In this document: positions 14,268 to 21,833 of the stretch, one piece after another
How the letters are laid out: each line of letters begins with the position of its first letter
How positions within the stretch are numbered: position 1 is the first letter of the stretch
DNA from: a virus
Virus record (IMG/VR): IMGVR_UViG_3300021090_000329
Span: 1 to 22,424 of that record
Strand: one strand, 5' to 3'
Length of the DNA stretch: 22,424 bases
Notes under the pieces: model-generated
The model's database searches: none
What the model was told of the DNA's origin: nothing
What the model saw: only the letters and a program-made list of their open reading frames with translations
Program-made: the position numbers and the translations under genes

Positions 14268-15823
14268 TGACAGATAAATTAAATTTGGATGAAGCTCTTG
14301 CTGATATTATTGCTTCTACACCATCAAGTAATCAATCTTTTATTCAGATTGCAAATACTTCTGAAGGTGGACAAACTCCTGATCGTATGCAAAGTATGCT
14401 ACAAATCTTTCAATCTGCTTTCCCAGATATGGACTTTACTATTGCAGATAATGCTGAAGGACAAAAGAGTGTAAAAGGTAGACAGAAACAACAACCTGCT
14501 GGAGTATCTAATGCTGTTCCAGATGGGTTTAGTCCACAACGGAATGCTGCTGGTATCCAAGATTTACAGTCTGCACTTGAAAAAGCTGCTACAGATGAAG
14601 ATAAACTACAAATTGCAGTAAAGCTTAATGCAGCTGTCCAGACACAGAAAGCTTTTAACTTCACTAAATACAAGCAACAAGCTGAAGCTGAATTCGGTGT
14701 TCCTGATCTTATTCAAGCGACTAATAGAATTCAGCAATCAGAACTTGCTTCTCCATTTAATCCTGGTACTGGTATGCCTTCTGCTCAACGCTTGCAGATT
14801 CTTGAGGTTCTTGGAATAGCTCGTGTGCGCGCCTCTAATAGAGTGAATGAATTGGCTCAGAATGATATCACTCTTGCAGGGGCTGAAAATCTTGCTAAGT
14901 CTGTTATTGTTGGATTGGAGAAAGGCTTGGCTGTAGCTGGTAAACAAGGATTACTAGAAGATAAAGAAGCTAGAAGACTTACTAAAGAAACAGCTATTGG
15001 TGCAATGGATCCTAATTTTATTCAGAATGTAAGTATTTTACGTAATGCTACAGCAGATCCAACAGATTCTCAACGTAGAGCTATTGCAGAAGGTATTTAT
15101 GATAATAAGATTAAACTGACTGAGATTGAGAGACTTCTTGCTACTGCAACACCAGATTCAATTAAAGGTTTCTATCTTACAGCTAAAGAACCAAAGCATA
15201 AAGAACAAGCTTTACAGTTACTAGAAGCAAAAGAAATTGCTTTAATTGGTGATGAGAAACAAGCTAAGCGTAATATGACATTATTTAAACAAGCATATAC
15301 TCATGATGTTGCTGATTTAGCTACTACTGGAGATGCCCAACTTTCTACTCGTGTAAAGCAAAAGAATGCTGAGAATATTGCTAGATATCCAGATAAGAAA
15401 GAGCGTGATATTGTGAATGCTCAAGATCGTGTTGCTTTTCAGAATGAGTATCTAAATAGGATTGTTAATAATGCTTTTAGTAATGATGTCTCTGGTTGGC
15501 AAGGAGTTATTCAAAGTGATGATACTGCTAAATCTGTGTTAAAACAAATGAGAGCTTATAATCCTAAGGAATTAAATATGAGAAAATTCATTATTGAATA
15601 CTTAAACTACAATGATGGTAAAAGTCTTGGAGATAAGTCTAAGGCGATACAAGCAATCTCTGCTTCTGCACTTTCAGCCTTTCCGCAATCTGTTGTTCTA
15701 CCTTTACCTTCTGAAGAATCTATACAAATGCAGACTCAACGTATGATTGCTTCTGCATATGTTGGTGCTCAATTTAGATTTGCTACTTCTCCATTTATGA
15801 CTGATAATCCATTTAGACAGTAA
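14267..15823 (+). CDS. Probable internal virion (ejection) protein 2
   Basis: A 518-residue, mostly helical protein with many Gln, Ala, Lys and Asp residues and no membrane segment. Residues about 55-85 are charged and flexible (GQKSVKGRQKQQPAG). Long helices follow, for instance RLQILEVLGIARVRASNRV and ALQLLEAKEIALIGDEKQAK. The start overlaps the previous stop by one base (TAATG), and the next gene begins one base after its own stop, so the three ejection genes are probably translated together. By place and size it corresponds to T7 gp15 or P22 gp20, which help form the channel across the envelope. No lysozyme or peptidase motif was seen. Confidence 0.55.
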   Translation: MTDKLNLDEALADIIASTPSSNQSFIQIANTSEGGQTPDRMQSMLQIFQSAFPDMDFTIADNAEGQKSVKGRQKQQPAGVSNAVPDGFSPQRNAAGIQDLQSALEKAATDEDKLQIAVKLNAAVQTQKAFNFTKYKQQAEAEFGVPDLIQATNRIQQSELASPFNPGTGMPSAQRLQILEVLGIARVRASNRVNELAQNDITLAGAENLAKSVIVGLEKGLAVAGKQGLLEDKEARRLTKETAIGAMDPNFIQNVSILRNATADPTDSQRRAIAEGIYDNKIKLTEIERLLATATPDSIKGFYLTAKEPKHKEQALQLLEAKEIALIGDEKQAKRNMTLFKQAYTHDVADLATTGDAQLSTRVKQKNAENIARYPDKKERDIVNAQDRVAFQNEYLNRIVNNAFSNDVSGWQGVIQSDDTAKSVLKQMRAYNPKELNMRKFIIEYLNYNDGKSLGDKSKAIQAISASALSAFPQSVVLPLPSEESIQMQTQRMIASAYVGAQFRFATSPFMTDNPFRQ

Positions 15824-15824
15824 T

Positions 15825-18800
15825 ATGATAACTCAAGATTTTGTAGATAAATTTAGTGCTCAAAAGTTAGGTAATGAAAGTGCTTTAGGTTTTGTATCTC
15901 AATCAGATGATTTTGTAGCTTCTACTGTTGTAGATATTGGAACAAGTCTGTGGAATTCTATTATTGCTGTACCTAAACTTTTGGGTATAAACACAGATGA
16001 ATATCGTGTAGATACTTATGATGTACTAAAAAGCGTGAATGAGGATTGGGCTAATTATTATGCTGAATCTAAGGATGCTGTTGAAATGGCTTCTTTCATT
16101 GGTGGATTACTACTACCTGCTGGTGCTGCAATGAAAGGTATGAAGATTCTTCAAGCTGGCAAACTAGGCTTCTATCCAACCTTTCTAAATGAAGGAACAC
16201 AAGCTGCTCGTATTTCAGAGCTACAGAAGATGCTTGAACTTGGTGGCAAATCTACTGTTGAATATCGTAATCTACGTTGGAAGATTCTTGCTACAAATGC
16301 TGGACAAGAAACTTTACAAAACGCTGGTGCGGAACTTGCTATTATTGGTACAATGAATCAGCATGCTTATATGGAAGATTACTTAAAAGATCCAATTAAG
16401 AACATTGCTATTGGACTTACTATTGGAGGAGTTATTGGATCTGGTCTAGGGCAGATTGCTATTCGTAAGACTCTTGCAGAATCCCTTGGATCTACTGCCA
16501 CAGAAGCACTTGGCAAAGTTCAATCAAAGTTAGTAGATATTCCTCTTGGTATTAGTGATGTAGATAAAGTACAACGCTTTAGTGTTAATGCTCAAATCCT
16601 CCACGGTATTGCTGAAGATACAACTCAAACTCCATTAACAAGAGATATTGCTATAGATTTTGCTAGAATGTGGGAAGGTAGAGCTGGACAACTTGAGCAG
16701 ACTTCTGTATTTGGAACTGCTTTAAAAGGGTTAAAAGATATTGAAGCTAAAAAACAAGCTCGTGAAATTATGCTTTCAGATGCTGCTTATGGAGCTAATC
16801 GTGTTGAACTTACTACATTTGATGATCGTGAGTTTATGTTACGTAAGAGACCTGGAAAAGAATTCTTTACAGATGAAGCTGAGAAAGTTGCTGGTATTAA
16901 ATTTGATAGGCTTGCCGAATATTCAAGAGAAACTAGAGCTTCTTTAATATCATCTTCTGGATTAGAAAGACTTAAACCAGATTGGGAAGAATTAATGAAA
17001 AATGTTTATAAGATTAGTTATTCACCTTTTCATAAAGCTTGGATTCCTGTATCACAAATAGCAAATTACAGTCGTGCTGTAGATACTGGGGCTACTCAAT
17101 GGGAGAAGATCCCTGCTATCTTGAGACCAAATCCAGATGCTTTTGCTGAATTTGCAACAAGAGAAGTTCCAACAGCTAAAGCTGATAAATACTGGATCAA
17201 TACTCTTGGTTCGGTGGACAATGCTGCTTTAGAATATAAAGTCTTTATTGCAAATGGTGATCTAGGAGTACAAAATGCTTGGCTTTCTAGAATTGCTATT
17301 CTTACAGAAGATAACAAATTCTTGCCAGCAATTTATCTTGTGCCTGATGTAACTGGTGAAGTTACTATTGGACAGATAAAGAAGCAGGGACGTCTAGTAT
17401 CTATTTCTGAGTTGGAGGAACACCTAGCATCAAAGAAGACTCAGCTTGTTAAAGAGATGGTCACGCAAGGCTCTTCTATTCAAGAAATAGGTATTCGTCT
17501 AAATGTTTCTTCTTCTGCTATTGAAAGAATGCTTATGACTGGAGAAGCTCTTGCTCAACAAGATGGTTGGAGACTATATACTTCTGCACGTAGTATTGAA
17601 GAAAACTATCTTTCTCAGAAAGGACGTATGCTTGATTTCACTACAAATGGTAAGCGTGTAGCTTCTCTTTACAACCGCAATGCTGATATGTCTGCACGTT
17701 TGGATTCTAAATTCATTCGTGAACAGAACCTAGGTATCATGGTAGATATCATTGCTGGATCTAAGAGTGCTATTATTAAACAGCTTTATGAAGTTTTGGA
17801 TGCTGATCGTAGAACTTGGGATATCTTTGATGAACAGCTTGCTAATATTGTTAATGAGAAAGCTGGTAGTTTCTTCTTTACTTCAGCAGACTTTGCTTCT
17901 CGTCGTATGGGAGATATTGGGCATATTGCTTCTGTAAAAGGACAAGAACTATTTGGTGTATTTAACAACGTATCTCAACGTGAATTAACTCCTCTTGCAA
18001 CAAAGACGAGAGAAATACTTACTACACAAGCTGGTTTAAATGAGTTTAATGAAACAATCAATATTCTTACAAGTACGTCTGGTTATCGTAATATTGATGA
18101 AGTTACTGGACAACTATATCGTTTAGTAGAACAAGAGCCTGGAACATTTGTTCGTTCACCTATTTACAAACCTAATGGAGGCTTGCTTAAGCCTTCTGAT
18201 GCTGTTTTATCTTGGATAAAAGAGATGAAGCGTGTTGGTGGAGAACTATTCCAGTTTAAGAATACTGTAAACAAGATTCAAGGTTTCAAGGAATTGAATG
18301 ATATTGGTTTGTGGATACCTACTTTTAATCCAGCTAATAAGTTTATCTCTTACGTTATAGACAATCAAGCTGCTGAAGGAGCTTCTCGTGTTAAGCTTCT
18401 TGCAGGCAAGAGCCCAGAAGAATTAGCTTCTCTTGAAAGAAATTGGAAATCTCAATCTGGCAATGATGCTCGCTACTCTTTAGTAACTAAAGCTGAACAA
18501 GAAGATTATAATTTCTGGCAGATGAGGCAAGACCCAATTGAGATGGACTTTGCTGATATTACTAAGTTTCACTCAGGAGCTTCTGGTCTTGCTATTACTC
18601 CTATGGACGATACTTTTGCTACTACTGTCATTGAGAATTTACATAACAGAATTATCCACTATGGAAGAAAACTTCAGGAGATGTATCTTTCTGATATTAT
18701 GACACAGCTGGATGATATGTCTGCTTTGAATCAAAAGTATATTGGTAATCAACCTATTCTTGCTGGTAAGATTGGGCTTGCTCAACGTGAAGACGCTGCT

Positions 18801-21059
18801 CGTGCAATTAAGAATGTACTTCTTGGCAATTCTCAACTTGGTAATTACAGTACATGGAAGACTATCAACAATGGCTTCACAAGTATGGTAGAGTGGGGTT
18901 CTAGAAAGACTCAAGAACTGTATAAGGGATTACTTTCTAAAGAAGTAGGCGAAAGAGATTTTGTTAAGATGCAAAAAGAACTAGGCAACATGGGAATTGC
19001 TTCCCCTTTTGGTAATTTTAATGAATTTCAACTAGCTAATGCTGAACGTATTGAAGCGGCTAAAAGAATAAGTATTGTCCCTGCTGATATGAAAGGAGAT
19101 ATTCGTGTATTTGCTCCTGGAAAACCTTTTGATCTTCTTAAAGATGGAAAAGTAGTAGGACGTGCTTATGTTGAGCAGGTTGGTACTGATCTAAAGATAC
19201 ATGACATTGCAGCTACTGGAGGTAAAGGAGCTTTTGGATTAAAAACACTACAAGAATTTGGTACATCTCTAAAAGAACTATTTCCTGGGATAGAAACAGT
19301 TTCTGGACTTCGTGTTACAGGAATGAGAGAAGCTAAGTTTATGAAATCTATTGAAGAAATAAAAGACTTAGTAAATAAAAAGATAATTACACAAGAAGAA
19401 GCTGATATCCGAATAGAGAAATTTACAACTACAGCACCTCTTTCTTTTGTGGATTTTAGTGTTGTAGAAAGAAGGAAAGAAGCTGCTCGAATGGATAGTC
19501 TTCTTGTAGGAGCGCTTGCTCGTAAGAACAATATATCTTCAGCCTCAGCTGAACAAATTATTGCTACTGGTAATTCTGTGTTGGCTACTCTTGCTCTTCG
19601 TGTTCTTGAGACAGGTCATGCTTTTGTAACAGCAGTTTCATGGCCTATTATGACACTTCCTGAACTCTTAACCAAGATGCCTAAGACATTCATGGGGAAT
19701 GCTGCAACAGGAGAAGCTATTGAAGCTATGTTTCCTGCTCGGGCTATTTATGATGGGATTCGTTGGAGACATTCTGATGCAGCTAAGCCTCATATTGAAC
19801 GCTGGATCAAAGAAGGATTTGGTAAGCCTATTGTATCAGAAGCTACAGATTTGAATCAGATGCTTTCTTCTGGAGCACAAGGTATTGTTGGTAAAATCAA
19901 TAAGATTGTTAACTCAGATTTTATTAAAACACTTTCTACTCCATCTGACTTTGCTGAGAAAGAAACTCGCTTGTGGTCTCTTTCAGTTGGTTATCAAATA
20001 GCGCGTCGCTTGTATCCTGGGATTTCTGATGAAGGAGCAGACTTGTTTGCTAAACAATTCTTAACTAAGACTGTAGGTAATTACTATGCAGCTCAACGTC
20101 CAGCTATGTTTCAGGGTACCTTTGGTGTAGCTATTGGGCTCTTCCAGACTTACATGCTTTCTTGGGCACAGCAAATGTATCGTGGAATTGAAGATCGTCA
20201 GTTTAAGGCTCTTGCTTCACAGATGTTATCACAAGCTGGATTATTCGGTATGTCTTCTCTCCCCATGTATGATATGTTTTCTAAGACTATTGGTGAGCAC
20301 TTCTCCGATAAGCATTATGATCTATCCACAGGAACTTATCGTGCACTTCCAGATCAAGCAGCTGAGTTTCTTATCTACGGTTTACCAGCCTCATTAGGAG
20401 TTGGAGTCTATACTCGTGGAGATTTACAGCCTCGCCTTCCATTTGTAGGACAGCAGAATCCACTTGATACTATTGCGGCTATTAATGCTTCTCGTCAATT
20501 TATTGGTGCAACAGGTCATTCTTTATCTAAGGTTTACGAAGCTAATGGATTAGGCGATAGGTTTCGTGGATTACTTGAAGGAATAAGTATGCAAAGTCTA
20601 TCTCGTCCACTTGCTCGTATTGTTGAGACAGTGCCTTTACCAGATGGTAAAGGAGGATTTCGTGCTGTAGGAGCTATCTCTCGTGAGGGAAATACTATTG
20701 CTACTTCAGAAGAAATATGGAGTGGCCCAGGTTTAATGTCACGCTTACTCACTTCTAGAGCTGCAGAAGAACAAGTGAAGAGAGAAGTGGATTACCTCAA
20801 TAGCTTTTATGGTGCTGTAGATTACAAGAATAGAAAGAAAGCAACTGAAGCTCTCAAGTCTTCTATTCGTAGTGGCACACTGGATGATGCAACTCTGGAA
20901 AACACTTCGAGAGAATACTTGAGGACTGGAACATCTACTGGATGGACAGCTGCACTGAACGAAGCTCTTGCTACCTCCGAAGGAGGAATAGACTACAAAC
21001 TTGGCAAGAGACTTCGTTCAGGCTCACCGCTACAACTGATGATTCAAGAGAATTACTAA
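15825..21059 (+). CDS. Very large internal virion (ejection) protein, multidomain
   Basis: A 1744-residue protein, the largest gene here. Hydrophobic stretches that could enter membranes lie at residues about 84-105 (EMASFIGGLLLPAGAAMKGM), 193-212 (NIAIGLTIGGVIGSGLGQIA), 1259-1285 and 1428-1453. A helix-turn-helix-like segment is at about 540-571 (SIQEIGIRLNVSSSAIERML). A distinct alpha/beta module is at about 1091-1170 (KPFDLLKDGKVVGRAYVEQ ... FPGIETVSGLRVTGMREA). The region 1259-1530 with DFAEKETRLWSLSVGYQIA and AEFLIYGLPASLGVGVYTRG resembles C-terminal parts of large podovirus virion proteins I recall. The role, by analogy with T7 gp16, is to cross the envelope and help DNA enter the cell. 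No muralytic or HExxH motif was found. The start follows the previous stop by one base. Confidence 0.65.
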   Translation: MITQDFVDKFSAQKLGNESALGFVSQSDDFVASTVVDIGTSLWNSIIAVPKLLGINTDEYRVDTYDVLKSVNEDWANYYAESKDAVEMASFIGGLLLPAGAAMKGMKILQAGKLGFYPTFLNEGTQAARISELQKMLELGGKSTVEYRNLRWKILATNAGQETLQNAGAELAIIGTMNQHAYMEDYLKDPIKNIAIGLTIGGVIGSGLGQIAIRKTLAESLGSTATEALGKVQSKLVDIPLGISDVDKVQRFSVNAQILHGIAEDTTQTPLTRDIAIDFARMWEGRAGQLEQTSVFGTALKGLKDIEAKKQAREIMLSDAAYGANRVELTTFDDREFMLRKRPGKEFFTDEAEKVAGIKFDRLAEYSRETRASLISSSGLERLKPDWEELMKNVYKISYSPFHKAWIPVSQIANYSRAVDTGATQWEKIPAILRPNPDAFAEFATREVPTAKADKYWINTLGSVDNAALEYKVFIANGDLGVQNAWLSRIAILTEDNKFLPAIYLVPDVTGEVTIGQIKKQGRLVSISELEEHLASKKTQLVKEMVTQGSSIQEIGIRLNVSSSAIERMLMTGEALAQQDGWRLYTSARSIEENYLSQKGRMLDFTTNGKRVASLYNRNADMSARLDSKFIREQNLGIMVDIIAGSKSAIIKQLYEVLDADRRTWDIFDEQLANIVNEKAGSFFFTSADFASRRMGDIGHIASVKGQELFGVFNNVSQRELTPLATKTREILTTQAGLNEFNETINILTSTSGYRNIDEVTGQLYRLVEQEPGTFVRSPIYKPNGGLLKPSDAVLSWIKEMKRVGGELFQFKNTVNKIQGFKELNDIGLWIPTFNPANKFISYVIDNQAAEGASRVKLLAGKSPEELASLERNWKSQSGNDARYSLVTKAEQEDYNFWQMRQDPIEMDFADITKFHSGASGLAITPMDDTFATTVIENLHNRIIHYGRKLQEMYLSDIMTQLDDMSALNQKYIGNQPILAGKIGLAQREDAARAIKNVLLGNSQLGNYSTWKTINNGFTSMVEWGSRKTQELYKGLLSKEVGERDFVKMQKELGNMGIASPFGNFNEFQLANAERIEAAKRISIVPADMKGDIRVFAPGKPFDLLKDGKVVGRAYVEQVGTDLKIHDIAATGGKGAFGLKTLQEFGTSLKELFPGIETVSGLRVTGMREAKFMKSIEEIKDLVNKKIITQEEADIRIEKFTTTAPLSFVDFSVVERRKEAARMDSLLVGALARKNNISSASAEQIIATGNSVLATLALRVLETGHAFVTAVSWPIMTLPELLTKMPKTFMGNAATGEAIEAMFPARAIYDGIRWRHSDAAKPHIERWIKEGFGKPIVSEATDLNQMLSSGAQGIVGKINKIVNSDFIKTLSTPSDFAEKETRLWSLSVGYQIARRLYPGISDEGADLFAKQFLTKTVGNYYAAQRPAMFQGTFGVAIGLFQTYMLSWAQQMYRGIEDRQFKALASQMLSQAGLFGMSSLPMYDMFSKTIGEHFSDKHYDLSTGTYRALPDQAAEFLIYGLPASLGVGVYTRGDLQPRLPFVGQQNPLDTIAAINASRQFIGATGHSLSKVYEANGLGDRFRGLLEGISMQSLSRPLARIVETVPLPDGKGGFRAVGAISREGNTIATSEEIWSGPGLMSRLLTSRAAEEQVKREVDYLNSFYGAVDYKNRKKATEALKSSIRSGTLDDATLENTSREYLRTGTSTGWTAALNEALATSEGGIDYKLGKRLRSGSPLQLMIQENY

Positions 21060-21063
21060 TTCA

Positions 21064-21070
21064 TAAGGAG
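21064..21070 (+). promoter_or_regulatory. Shine-Dalgarno TAAGGAG for the basic micro-protein
   Basis: TAAGGAG, a near-perfect match to the anti-Shine-Dalgarno, lies seven bases before the ATG at 21078. It is the strongest evidence that the 18-codon frame is translated. Confidence 0.8.
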
Positions 21071-21077
21071 ATAACTT

Positions 21078-21134
21078 ATGCCAAAAGGTAAACGTAAAAG
21101 TCCTGTGCCGCGGATGAGACGTAAGCGGTACTAG
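21078..21134 (+). CDS. 18-residue, highly basic micro-protein
   Basis: The frame reads MPKGKRKSPVPRMRRKRY and stops at TAG. Nine of 18 residues are Lys or Arg and none is acidic. It follows the largest ejection gene by 18 bases, has TAAGGAG seven bases upstream and is the last gene before a strong terminator. The coding bases are GC-richer than the genome in general. The charge suggests binding to DNA, RNA or membranes. A packaged DNA-neutralising peptide is one possibility, and a cargo- or assembly-related tail another. No known family is recognised. It is too short for usual gene callers. Confidence 0.65.
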   Translation: MPKGKRKSPVPRMRRKRY

Positions 21135-21169
21135 CTTCACTGACTAAGACTTAGAAGCTTCTCCTCTTT

Positions 21170-21221
21170 AACAGGTACAAGGTGTCAGGCTTTACGCTCG
21201 GCATCTTGTACCTGTTTTTTT
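21170..21221 (+). terminator. Intrinsic terminator of the late operon
   Basis: AACAGGTACAAGGTG (21170-21184) pairs with CATCTTGTACCTGTT (21202-21216) over 15 bp including one G.U. The loop has 17 bases, and a run of seven T ends at 21221. It lies 35 bases after the micro-protein stop. In the opposite direction the stem is followed by only two U, so it should act mainly on plus-strand transcripts. The right arm and most of the loop are also the last codons of the convergent minus-strand gene. A smaller 6-bp inverted repeat (AGCTTC/GAAGCT) lies at 21133-21159. Confidence 0.85.
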
Positions 21222-21589
21222 AAGTCCCGAATACGTTTGATGTCTGCGTTTGTCTTAGCATCAAATACAATTTCTTTTAGTCCAAATATCTCACAGTAAG
21301 TCTTGTTAAGAATATCTGGGTTAAGTAGCATTTGTTGATATCCAATAGTTTCAACAATGTTACCAAGTATCCAGAATTCAAATCTGTTGAACATATCATT
21401 AGCACGTAATCCTGAGAATTGTGCATCAGATAACTGTGTTATTGTGCGTGGATCAAATTGATTTACTTTTGGTTGTAGTAATCCAGGAGCTGTTATACCT
21501 GTAGAAGTAGCTTTACTTTTAGGAAGTGTTCTTACAAGATGTTGAATAACTCTATCTAAGATAGTTTTTGTAGTCGTATTTCGACCCAT
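21185..21589 (-). CDS. Small unknown protein, last gene of the convergent operon
   Basis: A 134-residue protein starting MGRNTTTKTILDRV, with AAGGAGGT about ten bases upstream. A longer frame to 21748 exists, but the strong ribosome site and the overlap with the upstream gene favour 21589. It has FEFWILGNIVETIGYQQ, a mildly hydrophobic helix, in the middle and a charged helical end (NADIKRIRDLKKQVQDAERKA, the last part perhaps a coiled coil). There is no signal peptide. It overlaps the upstream gene by 38 bases, and its stop lies in the loop of the terminator. No family is recognised. Confidence 0.65.
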   Translation of the reverse strand: MGRNTTTKTILDRVIQHLVRTLPKSKATSTGITAPGLLQPKVNQFDPRTITQLSDAQFSGLRANDMFNRFEFWILGNIVETIGYQQMLLNPDILNKTYCEIFGLKEIVFDAKTNADIKRIRDLKKQVQDAERKA

Positions 21590-21833
21590 TGGGTAACTTA
21601 CCTCCTTCTTCCAGTTCAGCATAAATTTGATCAAGACGATACGCTTGCTTTTTAGAAAGTTTAAGATTCTTTTTATTTTGCCAGTCTTTAATACTTGATA
21701 TGAAATTGAAGTCCCATGTGCCCATCCATTCTTCAGATTCATCAGCAAAGAATCTATCTAGGGCTTCAGTTTTAGCAAGATTGATTTCGTCTGGTGTATG
21801 TAGTGTCTTATCTTCTGAATTTACTTCTTGCAT
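21552..21833 (-). CDS. Small acidic unknown protein
   Basis: A 93-residue protein starting MQEVNSEDKTLHTPDE. An ATG at 21884 in the same frame would extend it by 17 residues but has no ribosome site and overlaps the exonuclease more. The part FISSIKDWQNKKNLKLSKKQ, followed by AYRLDQIYAEL, resembles a short helical pattern (F-x-x-S ... L-S-x-K-Q ... L-x-x-I-Y) seen in several phage DNA-metabolism proteins. The N-terminal part is acidic, with EALDRFFADESEEW. It overlaps the exonuclease gene by 26 bases and the next gene by 38 bases. A role in replication or repair is only suggested by its neighbour. Confidence 0.6.
   Translation of the reverse strand: MQEVNSEDKTLHTPDEINLAKTEALDRFFADESEEWMGTWDFNFISSIKDWQNKKNLKLSKKQAYRLDQIYAELEEGGKLPNGSKYDYKNYLR
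21600..21607 (-). promoter_or_regulatory. Shine-Dalgarno AAGGAGGT for the minus-strand gene at 21589
   Basis: On the minus strand AAGGAGGT lies ten bases before the ATG at 21589. It selects this start over the in-frame start at 21748. Confidence 0.75.

Noticed and set aside
14267-21059. Lysozyme or peptidase domain in the ejection proteins
   Set aside because: Looked for because T7 gp16 has one; no HExxH, M15-like or lytic transglycosylase pattern was found by eye.
21590-21748. Longer form of the 134-residue minus-strand protein
   Set aside because: The extension overlaps the upstream gene almost wholly, while AAGGAGGT points to the ATG at 21589.
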